62,221 bases of DNA from the NCBI GenBank assembly GCA_020639295.1, contig JACKGY010000014.1:1-62221 (forward strand), read 5' to 3'. Origin of the DNA: Planctomycetota bacterium (lineage in GTDB: Bacteria > Planctomycetota > GCA-002687715 > DRQF01). Position numbers and translations under genes: made by a program. A model generated the notes under the pieces. It had not been told where the DNA came from and did no database searches. It was given only the letters and a program-made list of their open reading frames with translations. Positions 23,360 through 32,312 of the stretch are shown here, in pieces. Each line of letters opens with the position of its first letter. The first letter of the stretch is position 1.

Positions 23360-25407
23360 GCGATCTCCTCGGCGTAGTGGGCCAGGCCGCCGCGCGCGGC
23401 GGGGAAGCCCAGACCGTGGACGCTGAGCAGGTCGAGTTCGGAGGGGCCGTCGATCATGCGGCCGTCGAGGAGCAGACGGCCGGTGAAGACCAGCGGGTCG
23501 ATCAGCCGGCGAAGGATGCGGGTTCCGTCCTGGTCCAGCATGGTGGCCGGCATGCCGCAGATCTGGCGCAGCTCCGACTCGTTGCGCAGGGTCGAACCCC
23601 GTTCGGTCCAGACGCGGATGCCGATGCCCCGGCGCCGGCCGGTCTCGCCGCGCTCGACCAGGGTGACCAGGGCCTCCGGAGCCCGGAAGCCGGCCCGCGG
23701 ATCCTCGGCGAGCTTCCGGGCCATGGCCAGGACCACGTCGAGGCCGACCCGGTCGAGCAGTTCGAGCGGACCGAGCGCGAAGCCGAACTCGTGCGCGGCG
23801 TGATCGATGGTGCGGGGCGAGTAGCCCTCGTCGAAGAGCTGGAGCGCCGCGGCGACGAAACTGCAGAGCAGGCGACCCGAGGCATTCGGGGCCTGCCCGC
23901 AGGAGATCAGCGGGAAGCGACCGATCTCGTGGGCGACGCGCACCAGGACCGCGAGCTCGTCGTGGCGGGCGTCGCGCGCCCGCAGGATCTCGCAGAGTCC
24001 CGAGCTCTCCTCCGGGACCGGCAGGTGCATGACCTGGACCCGACGTTCGGCGGCCAGGCCGCGGCGCAGTTCGTCCGGCGAGTAGCTGGCCGAGTGGCTG
24101 CAGAGCAGCGTGGTCTCCGCGCTCAGCTCGGCCGCCCGGCGGAGCACCTCCTGCTTCAAGGCGAGCACCTCCGGAACGCATTCGATCACCAGGTCGACAT
24201 CGCGCAGGTCGCGTGGTTCCGGCGCCAGGAAGAAGCGGTCGTGCACCCGGCGGGCGGCGGCCGGGCGCAGGCGCCCGCGCGCGACCATGTCGTCCAGGGC
24301 GTCGTCGACCTGGTTGCGCGCCGCGACCAGCGCCTCGGCGAAGGGATCGAAGAGGGCGACCCGCATGCCACGCCCCAGGAGGGCGAGCGCGAGCCGCCGG
24401 CCGACATGGCCGGCACCGAGGATGGCGACCCGGCGGGGCAGGGTGACGGTGGCACCGGCCGGGGCGTAGGGTCCGCCGCGAAGGCGATCGTCGCCCCGGC
24501 GCATCAGCGAGAGACGGCGGCGCGTATCGAGACGGTCGGCGACGGCGGCGGCCGCGGCGCTCTCGCGTTCGAGCTGTTCGAAGCGGGGCAGGGCGAAGCG
24601 GGACTCCAGGTCGTCGAGGAGGCGGGCGGCCAGGGCCGGCGGTCGTTCCAATTCGCGTAGCCGCCGCCGGAAGCGGCCCAGCTCCAGCCGCCGGAAGAAG
24701 GCGGCCTGGTCCTGGAGGTAATCGGTCAGCCCGAGGTTCTTCCGGGCGGGGCGGCCCGGGCGACCGCTCCGCCAGGCGGCGGCCAGCTCCTCGATCCGGG
24801 CCTCGGCCCGGGTCGTGGCCTGGGCGGCGGGCGCCAGTTCGGCCACGAGGCCGATCTCGAGCGCGCGGCGACCCCCGATGCGGCGCCGCTCCAGGACCAG
24901 CTCCAGTCCGTGGCGCAGGCCGCAGACTTCGATCAGCCGACCGAGGCCGCCGAAGAGCGGCGGCAGCGCGGCGTCGGGGCCTGGCAGCCCGATCTTCAGC
25001 CCCGCGCCCAGGCGCGCGATGCGCTGGTGCGCGGCCAGCGCCAGCTCCAGGCCGGCGTCGAGGCTGCGACCGCCGAGGATGGCCACCACGGGGATCGGCA
25101 GGCGTTCGATCCGGCGGGCGAGCTCGTTGCCCCGGGCCGCGAAGCGGCGGATCGTCTCGCCGTCCTCGCTGTCGAGGAAGAGCGATGGGTCGGGGCCACC
25201 GGGCAGTCCGCGGGCGCCGCCGGTGATGATCAGGCCGCGGATCTCGCCCCGGCCGGCGGCGTCCTCGATCCGGGCGATAGCCGGTTCGATCAGGTCGAGC
25301 GCGGCCAGATCGATGGCCGGCAGCGCCAGCTCGAGGCGCACGATGCCCTGGCGCTCCTCCAGGGTGATCAACCTGTCATCAGCGGGTGCAGCAGACACCG
25401 TCAGCAT
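23356..25407 (-). CDS. FadJ/FadB-like enoyl-CoA hydratase / 3-hydroxyacyl-CoA dehydrogenase fusion, diverged
   Basis: 683 residues. Residues 1-220 are crotonase-like, 330-600 are a 3-hydroxyacyl-CoA dehydrogenase with the NAD motif GAGHVGRRLALALLGRG. Compared by memory with FadB, the first crotonase Glu is kept (GRSLDAGLE) but the second (LPETKLG) is replaced by GLPGPDAA. In the dehydrogenase, the catalytic His is kept (VMHLPVPE versus GMHFFNPV), the Glu is kept (LCEIL), but the Asn of VNRLL is Gly (SGRLL). Activity is therefore doubtful, especially hydration. It forms a translationally coupled pair with the Cys-less thiolase-like gene. Shorter than FadB (729) and FadJ (714). Confidence 0.75.
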   Translation of the reverse strand: MLTVSAAPADDRLITLEERQGIVRLELALPAIDLAALDLIEPAIARIEDAAGRGEIRGLIITGGARGLPGGPDPSLFLDSEDGETIRRFAARGNELARRIERLPIPVVAILGGRSLDAGLELALAAHQRIARLGAGLKIGLPGPDAALPPLFGGLGRLIEVCGLRHGLELVLERRRIGGRRALEIGLVAELAPAAQATTRAEARIEELAAAWRSGRPGRPARKNLGLTDYLQDQAAFFRRLELGRFRRRLRELERPPALAARLLDDLESRFALPRFEQLERESAAAAAVADRLDTRRRLSLMRRGDDRLRGGPYAPAGATVTLPRRVAILGAGHVGRRLALALLGRGMRVALFDPFAEALVAARNQVDDALDDMVARGRLRPAAARRVHDRFFLAPEPRDLRDVDLVIECVPEVLALKQEVLRRAAELSAETTLLCSHSASYSPDELRRGLAAERRVQVMHLPVPEESSGLCEILRARDARHDELAVLVRVAHEIGRFPLISCGQAPNASGRLLCSFVAAALQLFDEGYSPRTIDHAAHEFGFALGPLELLDRVGLDVVLAMARKLAEDPRAGFRAPEALVTLVERGETGRRRGIGIRVWTERGSTLRNESELRQICGMPATMLDQDGTRILRRLIDPLVFTGRLLLDGRMIDGPSELDLLSVHGLGFPAARGGLAHYAEEIA

Positions 25408-25475
25408 CCATCCCTCGAAGAACCGGGGCCCGAGGATACCGAAAAGCCGCGGGCCTTCTCACCAGCGCCGAGCGA

Positions 25476-26021
25476 TTATCCCGCCGTCGCGATCGGCCGG
25501 CGTCGGCCGGTGACGAGCAGGACGAGCGCGATCAGCAGGGCGATCATCTTGCCGCCTTCCACCCGCACCGAGATCCGATGGAGGCGATCGAAGGCGAGCA
25601 GGTCGTCGTTGGGCGGCTGGCGCGGCATGAAATCGATGACCCGGCCCTGCTCGACGATCGCGGGGACCAGCCAGAAGGCGAAGGCGAGCGCGGCCAGGAG
25701 GGCGAGGGCGCCGAGGAGGCCGGTCAGGACGCCGCTCCGGACGGCAAGGAGGACGAGCATCGCGAGCAGGCCGAGGACGAGCTGGCCCTTGCCGTAGAGA
25801 TCGAACAGGTGTCGATTGAGTTCGGAGGCCGTGTAGCGCAGGGCCACGGTCTGAGCGGCCTCGTCGCCGAGCGGGGCGAAGACCCGTCGGGCATCGCGCA
25901 GGCGGTCGGGCTTAAGGTCCTTGAAGTTGACCGTGGCCACCACGGTCATGGCGATGCTCAGGGTCAGCCAGGCGGCGACGAGGACCGCGGCGAGGCGACG
26001 GAGGCGGTCGGGTTCGGTCAC
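25476..26021 (-). CDS. DUF4149-like integral membrane protein
   Basis: 181 residues with four predicted transmembrane segments (about 7-30, 73-90, 93-118, 155-173). The C-terminal FDRLHRISVRVEGGKM resembles the conserved RLH segment of DUF4149 proteins. The start is GTG at 26021, overlapping the stop of the upstream quinone-reductase gene (GTGA) and preceded by GGGAGAG, so translation is probably coupled. Function unknown. Confidence 0.6.
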   Translation of the reverse strand: MTEPDRLRRLAAVLVAAWLTLSIAMTVVATVNFKDLKPDRLRDARRVFAPLGDEAAQTVALRYTASELNRHLFDLYGKGQLVLGLLAMLVLLAVRSGVLTGLLGALALLAALAFAFWLVPAIVEQGRVIDFMPRQPPNDDLLAFDRLHRISVRVEGGKMIALLIALVLLVTGRRRPIATAG

Positions 26022-27013
26022 GGATTCTCTCCCACAGGGCCGCGCAGCACGGCCACCTTGCCCACGTTCTCGTTGCCGGCGAGCACCGCCAGCGCCCGGG
26101 GCAGTTCGGCGAATTCGAAGGTCCGGTGAAGCGGCGGGCGCAGCCGGCCGGCGGCGAAGGCCTCGCCGAGGGTCGCCTGGAAGTCGCGGATGATCGCGCC
26201 CTTCTCGGCGACCGAGCGCGGCCGAAGGAGACTGCCGCGCAGGATCAGCCCCTTCTTCAGGATCAGGCCGAGATCGACCTCCGCGCGCGCGCCACCGAGC
26301 AGCCCGATCAGCACCACCCGGCCACCGGGCGCGGCGGCGCCGAGGCTCGCCGCCAGACTCGGGGCGCCGATCATCTCGAGGACCACCTGCGCCCCGCCGC
26401 CACCGCAGGCCGCGCGCAGCTCCTCGGCGAGCCGGGGCGAACGCGAGTCGAGAACCTCGGTGGCGCCGAGCGCGGACACCGCCGCCGCCTTGGCCGGCGA
26501 GCAGCAGGCGATCGCGCGAGCGCCCAGTTCCCGGGCGATGAGCAGGGCGGCGCAGCCGACTCCGCTGGCCGCGGCCTGGACCACCAGGAGATCGCCGGCG
26601 CCCAGGCCTCCCTGCCGGACCAGGGCATCGAAGGCGGTCAGGAAGGCCTCGGCGAAGGCGCCGGCCTCGGCGGCGGCGAGGGCCGGCGGCCAGGTCATGA
26701 GCAGGCGCTCGTCCAGGGCGATGCGCTCGGCGAAGGCACCACCGTCGCAGAGCCCCAGCACCCGGTCGCCCGGCGCGAAGGCCCGGGCCTCCGGACCGCG
26801 GGCCAGGACCCGCCCGGCGAATTCCAGGCCCGGGACCGCGGGCCCCGCGCTGCGGACCGGGTAGCGGCCGAGCGCCTGGAGGAGATCGGCGCGGTTCATC
26901 GCGGTCGACTCGATCTCGACCAGGATCTCGCGGCCCGCCACCTCGGGCTCGGGGCGGTCGATGAGGGCCAGCCCGTCGGGTCCCGTCTCGTTCTGGATGC
27001 ACCAGGACTTCAT
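26018..27013 (-). CDS. Zinc-independent quinone oxidoreductase (MDR superfamily)
   Basis: 331 residues. N-terminal GroES-like domain with MNRADLLQALGRYPV and VPGLEFAGRV, then the NADPH-binding Rossmann motif AAASGVGCAALLIARELGA. This is the NADPH:quinone reductase / PIG3 group of medium-chain dehydrogenases. The likely reaction is NADPH-dependent reduction of quinones or enones. It is in an operon with the DUF4149-like gene and is divergent from fadE by 122 bp. Confidence 0.85.
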   Translation of the reverse strand: MKSWCIQNETGPDGLALIDRPEPEVAGREILVEIESTAMNRADLLQALGRYPVRSAGPAVPGLEFAGRVLARGPEARAFAPGDRVLGLCDGGAFAERIALDERLLMTWPPALAAAEAGAFAEAFLTAFDALVRQGGLGAGDLLVVQAAASGVGCAALLIARELGARAIACCSPAKAAAVSALGATEVLDSRSPRLAEELRAACGGGGAQVVLEMIGAPSLAASLGAAAPGGRVVLIGLLGGARAEVDLGLILKKGLILRGSLLRPRSVAEKGAIIRDFQATLGEAFAAGRLRPPLHRTFEFAELPRALAVLAGNENVGKVAVLRGPVGENP

Positions 27014-27135
27014 CCGTTCTCCCCTTCGCGGCGTGATCCACCCTCGCCTTGGGCTCGCGCGCGACCCTGCTAACGTAGTCCCCGGACAGGGCGACGCAAA
27101 GTCGTCGACGCACGATCGCGTCGGAAGGAGAGCAA

Positions 27136-29565
27136 ATGTGCAGCCTCATCGGACTCGGGATCCTCGTCCTCTTCCTCGCGATCGGTTTCCTGGGTGCCCC
27201 CCTCATCGTCTGGACGCTGGCGATCCTCGCGGTCATGTGGTTCCTCGGGGCGCCGATCTGGGCCCTGATCGTCGTCGCCCTCCTGTTCGCGCCCTTCAAC
27301 GTCCGGCCGCTCCGTCGGCTCCTGTTCTCGCGCCAGATCGCCGGCTTCCTGCGCAAGACCAAGCTCCTGCCGGTGATCTCCGAGACCGAGCGCATCGCGC
27401 TCGAGGCCGGCACGGTCTGGATGGACGGCGAGCTGTTCTCGGGCAAGCCGCACGCGCGCAAGCTGCTCGACGTCGACGAGAAGCCGATGAGCGACAAGCT
27501 CGCGGCCTTCCTCGCCGGCCCGGTCGAACGGCTCTGTGAGCTGGTGGACGACTGGGACTACTGGCGCGAGAAGGATCTGCGGCCCGAGGCCTGGGCCTAC
27601 ATGAAGGAGGCCGGCTTCTTCGGCCTGATCGTTCCCGAGGAATACGGCGGTCACGGCTTCGGCGCCTCGGAGCTCTCGGCGATCGTCCACAAGCTGGCCT
27701 CGCGCTCCTTCGCGCTCTCGGTCACGGTGATGATCCCGAACTCGCTCGGCCCCGCGGAACTCCTGCATCACTACGGCACGCCCGAGCAGAAGGCGCGCTA
27801 CCTGCCGGCGCTCGCCAAGGGCGAGGAGGTGCCCTGCTTCGCCCTCACCGAGCCGGGGGCCGGTTCCGACGCCGGCGGCATCCGCGCGCGCGGCAAGGTC
27901 TTCAAGGACGGCGACGGCAAGGTCCGCATCCGGGTCGACTTCGAGAAGCGCTACACGAGCCTCGCGACCTTCGCCACGGTCATCGGCCTCGCCTTCAAGC
28001 TGGAGGATCCGGAGGAACTGCTCGGTCAGGGCAAGGCCCCCGGAATCACCTGCGCCCTGGTGCCGGCCGAGCTGCCCGGCATCGACCGGCTCTGGCGCCA
28101 TGATCCCCTCGGCGTCCCCTTCCACAACTGCGCCGTCTTCGGGCGCGGGGTGGTGATCGAGCCCGACGCGATCATCGGCGGTCCGGCCTTCGCGGGCCAG
28201 GGCTGGCGGATGCTGATGGAGTGTCTCGCGGCCGGGCGTGGGATCGCGCTGCCGGCGGCGATGGTCGCCAACGCCAAGCTGAGCGCGCGCGTCGCCGGTG
28301 CCTACGCCATGCTGCGCTATCAGTTCGGCCTGCCGGTCGCCGCCTTCGAGGCGATCGAGGAACCCCTGGGGCGGATCGGCGCCCGCGCCTATCTGATGGA
28401 GGCGGCGCGCCGCTACACCAACGCGGCGATCGACCAGGGCGCCAAGCCCTCGGTGCTGTCCGCCATCGTGAAGTACCACTTCACCGAGCTGTCGCGCCTG
28501 GTCGTGGCCGACGGCATGGACGTGCTCGCCGGCGCCGGCATCTCCCGTGGTCCGCGCAACCTCCTGGCGGCCGCCCACGTCGCCAGCCCGATCCCGGTCA
28601 CGGTCGAGGGCGCCAACATCCTCACCCGCGGCATGATCATCTTCGGCCAGGGTGCGATGCGCTGCCATCCCTTCGCCCGCGATCAGGTGATGGCGCTCGA
28701 ACGGGACGACATGAAGGCCTTCGATCGGGCCTTCTGGGGGCACATGGGCCACTTCCTGCGCAACGGTCTGCGCTCGTGCCTGCTCTCCATGAGCCGCGGC
28801 TGGCTGGGCTTCAGCCCGGTCACCGGCCCGACCGCGCGCTACTGGCGACGGCTGAAGTGGGCCTCGGCCAGCTTCGCCTTCCTGGCCGATCTGGCCATGA
28901 TCTCGCTGGGCGGCGACCTCAAGCGGCGCGAGCTGCTCTCGGCCCGTCTGGGCGACATCCTCTCCTGGATGTACCTCGCCACCGCGGTCCTCCATCGCCA
29001 CGAGAAGGACGGCCGGATCGAGGCCGACCGCCCCCTGGTGCTGGCCGCTCTCGATCACTGCTTCCAGAAGATGCAGCAGGCCTTCGAGGAGGTGCAGGGC
29101 AACATGCCGGTGCCGGTCGCCGGTGCCCTCCTGCGCGGGCCGATCTCGCTCTGGTCGCGACTCAATGCCATCGGTGGTCCGATCGCGGACGCGCGCCTGC
29201 TCGCGGTCGCCGAGACCCTGAAGAAGCCCGGAGCCCAGCGCGAGCGCCTGCTCGACCTGATGTACTTGCCGCAGGACGAGCAGTCCGCGATGGGCCGCTT
29301 CGAACGGGCCTTCGCGGTGTCGAGCCGCGCCGATGCGGTGGCCGCCAAGATCCGCGCCGCCCAGAAGGAGGGCAAGCTCGGTCGTGGTCGCCCCGAGAAG
29401 CTGCTCGAGGTCGCCGCCGAGGCGGGCATCGTCGATGCCGAGGAGGTGGCCCTTTACCGCCAGGCCCTGGATCTGCGCTGGGATGCGATCCAGGTCGACG
29501 CCTTCCCCGCGGCGGAGTTCGCGGCCCGGACGCCGACTCCCGGACCAGGACAGGCCGAGGTCTGA
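27136..29565 (+). CDS. fadE: FadE-type acyl-CoA dehydrogenase
   Basis: 809 residues, close to the 814 of E. coli FadE. Two or three N-terminal hydrophobic segments (about 1-55) anchor it to the membrane. The acyl-CoA dehydrogenase core contains GLIVPEEYGGHGFGA, CFALTEPGAGSDAGG and the FAD/substrate region GGPAFAGQGWRMLMECLAAGR; VEGANILTRGMIIFGQGA is typical of FadE. The C-terminal 270 residues match the FadE-specific extension. It catalyses the first step of beta-oxidation. AAGGAG precedes the ATG. Regulation not visible. Confidence 0.92.
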   Translation: MCSLIGLGILVLFLAIGFLGAPLIVWTLAILAVMWFLGAPIWALIVVALLFAPFNVRPLRRLLFSRQIAGFLRKTKLLPVISETERIALEAGTVWMDGELFSGKPHARKLLDVDEKPMSDKLAAFLAGPVERLCELVDDWDYWREKDLRPEAWAYMKEAGFFGLIVPEEYGGHGFGASELSAIVHKLASRSFALSVTVMIPNSLGPAELLHHYGTPEQKARYLPALAKGEEVPCFALTEPGAGSDAGGIRARGKVFKDGDGKVRIRVDFEKRYTSLATFATVIGLAFKLEDPEELLGQGKAPGITCALVPAELPGIDRLWRHDPLGVPFHNCAVFGRGVVIEPDAIIGGPAFAGQGWRMLMECLAAGRGIALPAAMVANAKLSARVAGAYAMLRYQFGLPVAAFEAIEEPLGRIGARAYLMEAARRYTNAAIDQGAKPSVLSAIVKYHFTELSRLVVADGMDVLAGAGISRGPRNLLAAAHVASPIPVTVEGANILTRGMIIFGQGAMRCHPFARDQVMALERDDMKAFDRAFWGHMGHFLRNGLRSCLLSMSRGWLGFSPVTGPTARYWRRLKWASASFAFLADLAMISLGGDLKRRELLSARLGDILSWMYLATAVLHRHEKDGRIEADRPLVLAALDHCFQKMQQAFEEVQGNMPVPVAGALLRGPISLWSRLNAIGGPIADARLLAVAETLKKPGAQRERLLDLMYLPQDEQSAMGRFERAFAVSSRADAVAAKIRAAQKEGKLGRGRPEKLLEVAAEAGIVDAEEVALYRQALDLRWDAIQVDAFPAAEFAARTPTPGPGQAEV

Positions 29566-29568
29566 AGC

Positions 29569-30351
29569 ATGACGATCGCCGGCGAGATCCCGGGCGAGGC
29601 CCTGATCGAGAGACGCCTGTGCCGGGAGCACGAGCTCGTCCTCGCGCGCGGCGACTTCGCGGCGCTGTTCGAGGCCCATCGCAATCACGTCGCGACCTGG
29701 GGGCTGACCCTCGATCCTCTGGGCGAGGTGATGATGCGGCAGGCCCTGGCCGGTGCCGCGCTGCATCTCTCGTCGCGGCCGCGTGACGAGACGGCGGCCT
29801 TCACCTTCAACTTCGTGCGTCCGGCGGCGAACGTCTTCGTCGCCGGCAACTCCCGGGACGGTGCGATCACCGGGCGCATCTTCGTCGAGGACGTCGCCAC
29901 GGCCGCGGCCGGGCGGCTCTTCGTTCAGACGCGCCGGGCCGGTGGCCGTGACTTCAGCAGCGTGATCGACACCGAGGGACTCGACCTGCTCCTCATCCTC
30001 GAGGACTACTGCGCCCGCTCCGAGCAGTCGCCGGCCCGCTTCTTCGAGCTGGGCGGCGACGACTACCTGATGGTGGTCAGCCTCCCGGTGGAGGATCGGG
30101 GCGGGCTCGAGGGCCTCGATCGTGATCGCGCCCGCGAGCTCTTCGAGCGCTCGCGGCCGCTCGACGACAAGCGCTTCCGCTTCCTCTGCGGCTGCGATCC
30201 CCAGCGCATGCGTCAGGTGATCCAGGGCGTGTTCGCGGGTCGCCTCGACGAGCTTTTTGGCGACGAGGCCGCGGTGCAGGTATCCTGTCCGCGCTGCGGC
30301 CGCGGCTGGTCGCTGCGCCGGGACCAGATCGAGCCGGAGACCGAGCGATGA
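29569..30351 (+). CDS. hslO: Hsp33-type redox-regulated chaperone
   Basis: 260 residues. The C-terminal zinc redox switch is intact: FLCGCDPQRM (C-x-C) and VSCPRCGRGW (C-x2-C). The N-terminal domain (HVATWGLTLDPLGEVMMRQALAGAALHL) fits Hsp33. On oxidation the Cys4 zinc centre opens and the protein becomes a holdase. It starts 3 bp after fadE and overlaps the following CoA-binding gene by four bases, so the three form a transcription unit, a link between beta-oxidation and oxidative stress. Confidence 0.85.
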   Translation: MTIAGEIPGEALIERRLCREHELVLARGDFAALFEAHRNHVATWGLTLDPLGEVMMRQALAGAALHLSSRPRDETAAFTFNFVRPAANVFVAGNSRDGAITGRIFVEDVATAAAGRLFVQTRRAGGRDFSSVIDTEGLDLLLILEDYCARSEQSPARFFELGGDDYLMVVSLPVEDRGGLEGLDRDRARELFERSRPLDDKRFRFLCGCDPQRMRQVIQGVFAGRLDELFGDEAAVQVSCPRCGRGWSLRRDQIEPETER

Positions 30352-30746
30352 AGGAACTGATCGACGACTTCCTGTCCGCGCCGCGATTCGCCGTGGTGGG
30401 CGCCTCGAGCGACCGTGAGAAGTACGGCAACAAGGTCTTCCGCTGTTACCTCCAGCACGGCCACGAGGTGGTGCCGATCAATCCGCGCGGCGGTCTGATC
30501 GAGGAGCACGAGGCCCGTCAATCCCTGCGCGAGCTGGATCGGCCGGAGACCTTCGCCATCAGCGTGATCACCCCGCCGGCGGTGACCCTGAAGGTCCTCG
30601 AGGAAGCGCACGACCTCGGCATCCGGAGGATCTGGCTCCAGCCCGGCGCCGAGTCGCCCGCGGTGGCGACGCGGGCGGAGGAGCTGGGTCTCGAGCTGAT
30701 CGCGGGCGGTCCCTGTCTGCTGGTCGTGCTCGGCTTCCACGCCTGA
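30348..30746 (+). CDS. CoA-binding domain protein (YccU-like)
   Basis: 132 residues, a single Rossmann-like CoA-binding domain: RFAVVGASSDREKYGNKVF, VVPINPRGGLIEEHEA and a C-terminal GGPCLLVV. This is the stand-alone YccU family. Start ATGA overlaps the hslO stop. Probably a CoA or nucleotide-binding accessory factor; no reaction is established for the family. Confidence 0.85.
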   Translation: MKELIDDFLSAPRFAVVGASSDREKYGNKVFRCYLQHGHEVVPINPRGGLIEEHEARQSLRELDRPETFAISVITPPAVTLKVLEEAHDLGIRRIWLQPGAESPAVATRAEELGLELIAGGPCLLVVLGFHA

Positions 30747-30782
30747 GCGACCGACCCCGAGGCCGATGGCCGGCGGGCCCGA

Positions 30783-32252
30783 TCAGTCGGCCGAGACGCC
30801 GATGCAGGTCATGTAGATGATCGCCTCGTTCGGACCCATCCCGAACAGGGCGTTGACCTCGTCGTCGAAGTAGCCGCCGATGCCGCTGGCGCCGAGACCC
30901 AGCGCGAGCGCGTCGAGGTTGAGCCGCTGACCGATGTGACCGGCGTCGAGACCGAGGAAGCGGTAGCCGCGTGCGCCCAGCGCCGCCTCCGTCTCGACCA
31001 GATCGGCGCTGTGGTAGATGACCACCGCCGCCTGCCGGGCGAGGTCTTGCCCGAGCGCCACGTGATGATCCTCGGCCTCGTGACGGCCGCGACGGATCAG
31101 CAGCAGGACGTGGGCGACCGGATCGTAGCGATAGAGGCCGGCGTCGAGGCCCTCGACCTCGTGGATCGACAGCCAGGTCCGGAGCCGGGCCGGATCGAAG
31201 TACTCGCAGCGGCCCTCCGTGGCGAGTCGGCGCTGGGGCGCGTAGGCCTGGCCGAGCAGATCGGAAAGCTGCTCGCGGGTCATGCCTTCGCCGCTGAATC
31301 GACGCGTCGAGCGCCGGGAGAGGATGGTCGTGCAGAGCGAATCCCGCCGCTCCGCGCGCGGCGGCGGCAGGCGGACGACGGCCTGGGCGCCGGCGACCGG
31401 CAGGGGCAGGGCCTCGAGCGGCGGTCGGACCGATTCGACGACCTGGCGGATCGCCGCCGCCCGGTGCAGGTCGAGCATGGCCGCGCCGCCCGAGGGCTCG
31501 ACGTCGCTGCGGCCGACTTGGGCCAGGCCCGGCCCGTCCTCCGTGATCGCCGCGAGAGCCAGCACCGATTCCTCGGCCCGCGACAGGAGCAGGAGGTCGT
31601 CGAGGCCCTCGTCGGCGAAGGCACCGACCAGGCTGGCGCGGAGGCCGAGCTCCGGAGCGAAGCTCACCAGGTTGCCGAGGACGTGCCCGGTGTCGAGGAG
31701 GATCCGCCGATAGGCCCGTTCGTGGTAACGCCAGGCGGAGCGGAAGAAGACCGCGCTGAAGAGCAGCACGCAGCGGGAGCGGATGATCTCGGGGTGGCGT
31801 CCGGTCAGGGCGGCGAGATCGCGGCCGAAGTCGCCCTCCAGAACCGGTGCCAGGCTGTGATCGCGGATCTGGTAGTTGTAGAGGCCGTCCTCGATCTCCT
31901 CGAAGTCCCGCAGGAAGAGGTAGATCTCGGTGGGGTAGAGAGCACCGGCCGAGGGCGCTGCCCGGAAGTAGACCGGGCGCGCGGCGTCGCGGGTGACCGC
32001 GGTGGCCCCGTTGGTGTGCAGGAGCAGGGTCGAGAGTTCGGCCAGGCCGAAGCCGCCGCCCTGCCGACGCAGGACGGGGCGGCCATCGTCGTCGTCACGT
32101 CCGACCAGCAGCGCCTCCGCCAGCTCCACCCGGGACTCGGAGTGGAATTCCTTCCAGGGTCTGGGCTGGCTGCTCCAGTCCAGGCCAGGATGGCTGGCGA
32201 TCGTTTCCATCCGGTACTTCGTCGCCTCGTGATAGCGGCGGCTGATCGGCAA
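30783..32252 (-). CDS. SagB-type dehydrogenase with two nitroreductase domains
   Basis: 489 residues with two tandem nitroreductase-like FMN domains: the first around SAGALYPTEIYLFLRD and GHVLGNLVSFAPELGLR, the second around LSRRSTRRFSGEGMTREQLSDLLG and LDAGHIGQRLNLDALALGLG. This is the SagB-family layout, whose members oxidise azolines in RiPP pathways or act elsewhere. No SagC/SagD (YcaO) gene or precursor is near. I chose the TTG at 32252, which follows GGAG and starts just before RRYHEATKY; a GTG 33 bases upstream is possible. Confidence 0.8.
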   Translation of the reverse strand: MPISRRYHEATKYRMETIASHPGLDWSSQPRPWKEFHSESRVELAEALLVGRDDDDGRPVLRRQGGGFGLAELSTLLLHTNGATAVTRDAARPVYFRAAPSAGALYPTEIYLFLRDFEEIEDGLYNYQIRDHSLAPVLEGDFGRDLAALTGRHPEIIRSRCVLLFSAVFFRSAWRYHERAYRRILLDTGHVLGNLVSFAPELGLRASLVGAFADEGLDDLLLLSRAEESVLALAAITEDGPGLAQVGRSDVEPSGGAAMLDLHRAAAIRQVVESVRPPLEALPLPVAGAQAVVRLPPPRAERRDSLCTTILSRRSTRRFSGEGMTREQLSDLLGQAYAPQRRLATEGRCEYFDPARLRTWLSIHEVEGLDAGLYRYDPVAHVLLLIRRGRHEAEDHHVALGQDLARQAAVVIYHSADLVETEAALGARGYRFLGLDAGHIGQRLNLDALALGLGASGIGGYFDDEVNALFGMGPNEAIIYMTCIGVSAD

Positions 32253-32312
32253 GGGGCGCTCTCCGTTTCGGGGAGAGGCTAACACACCGTCGCGCCGGCG
32301 CCATCGCGCCGC

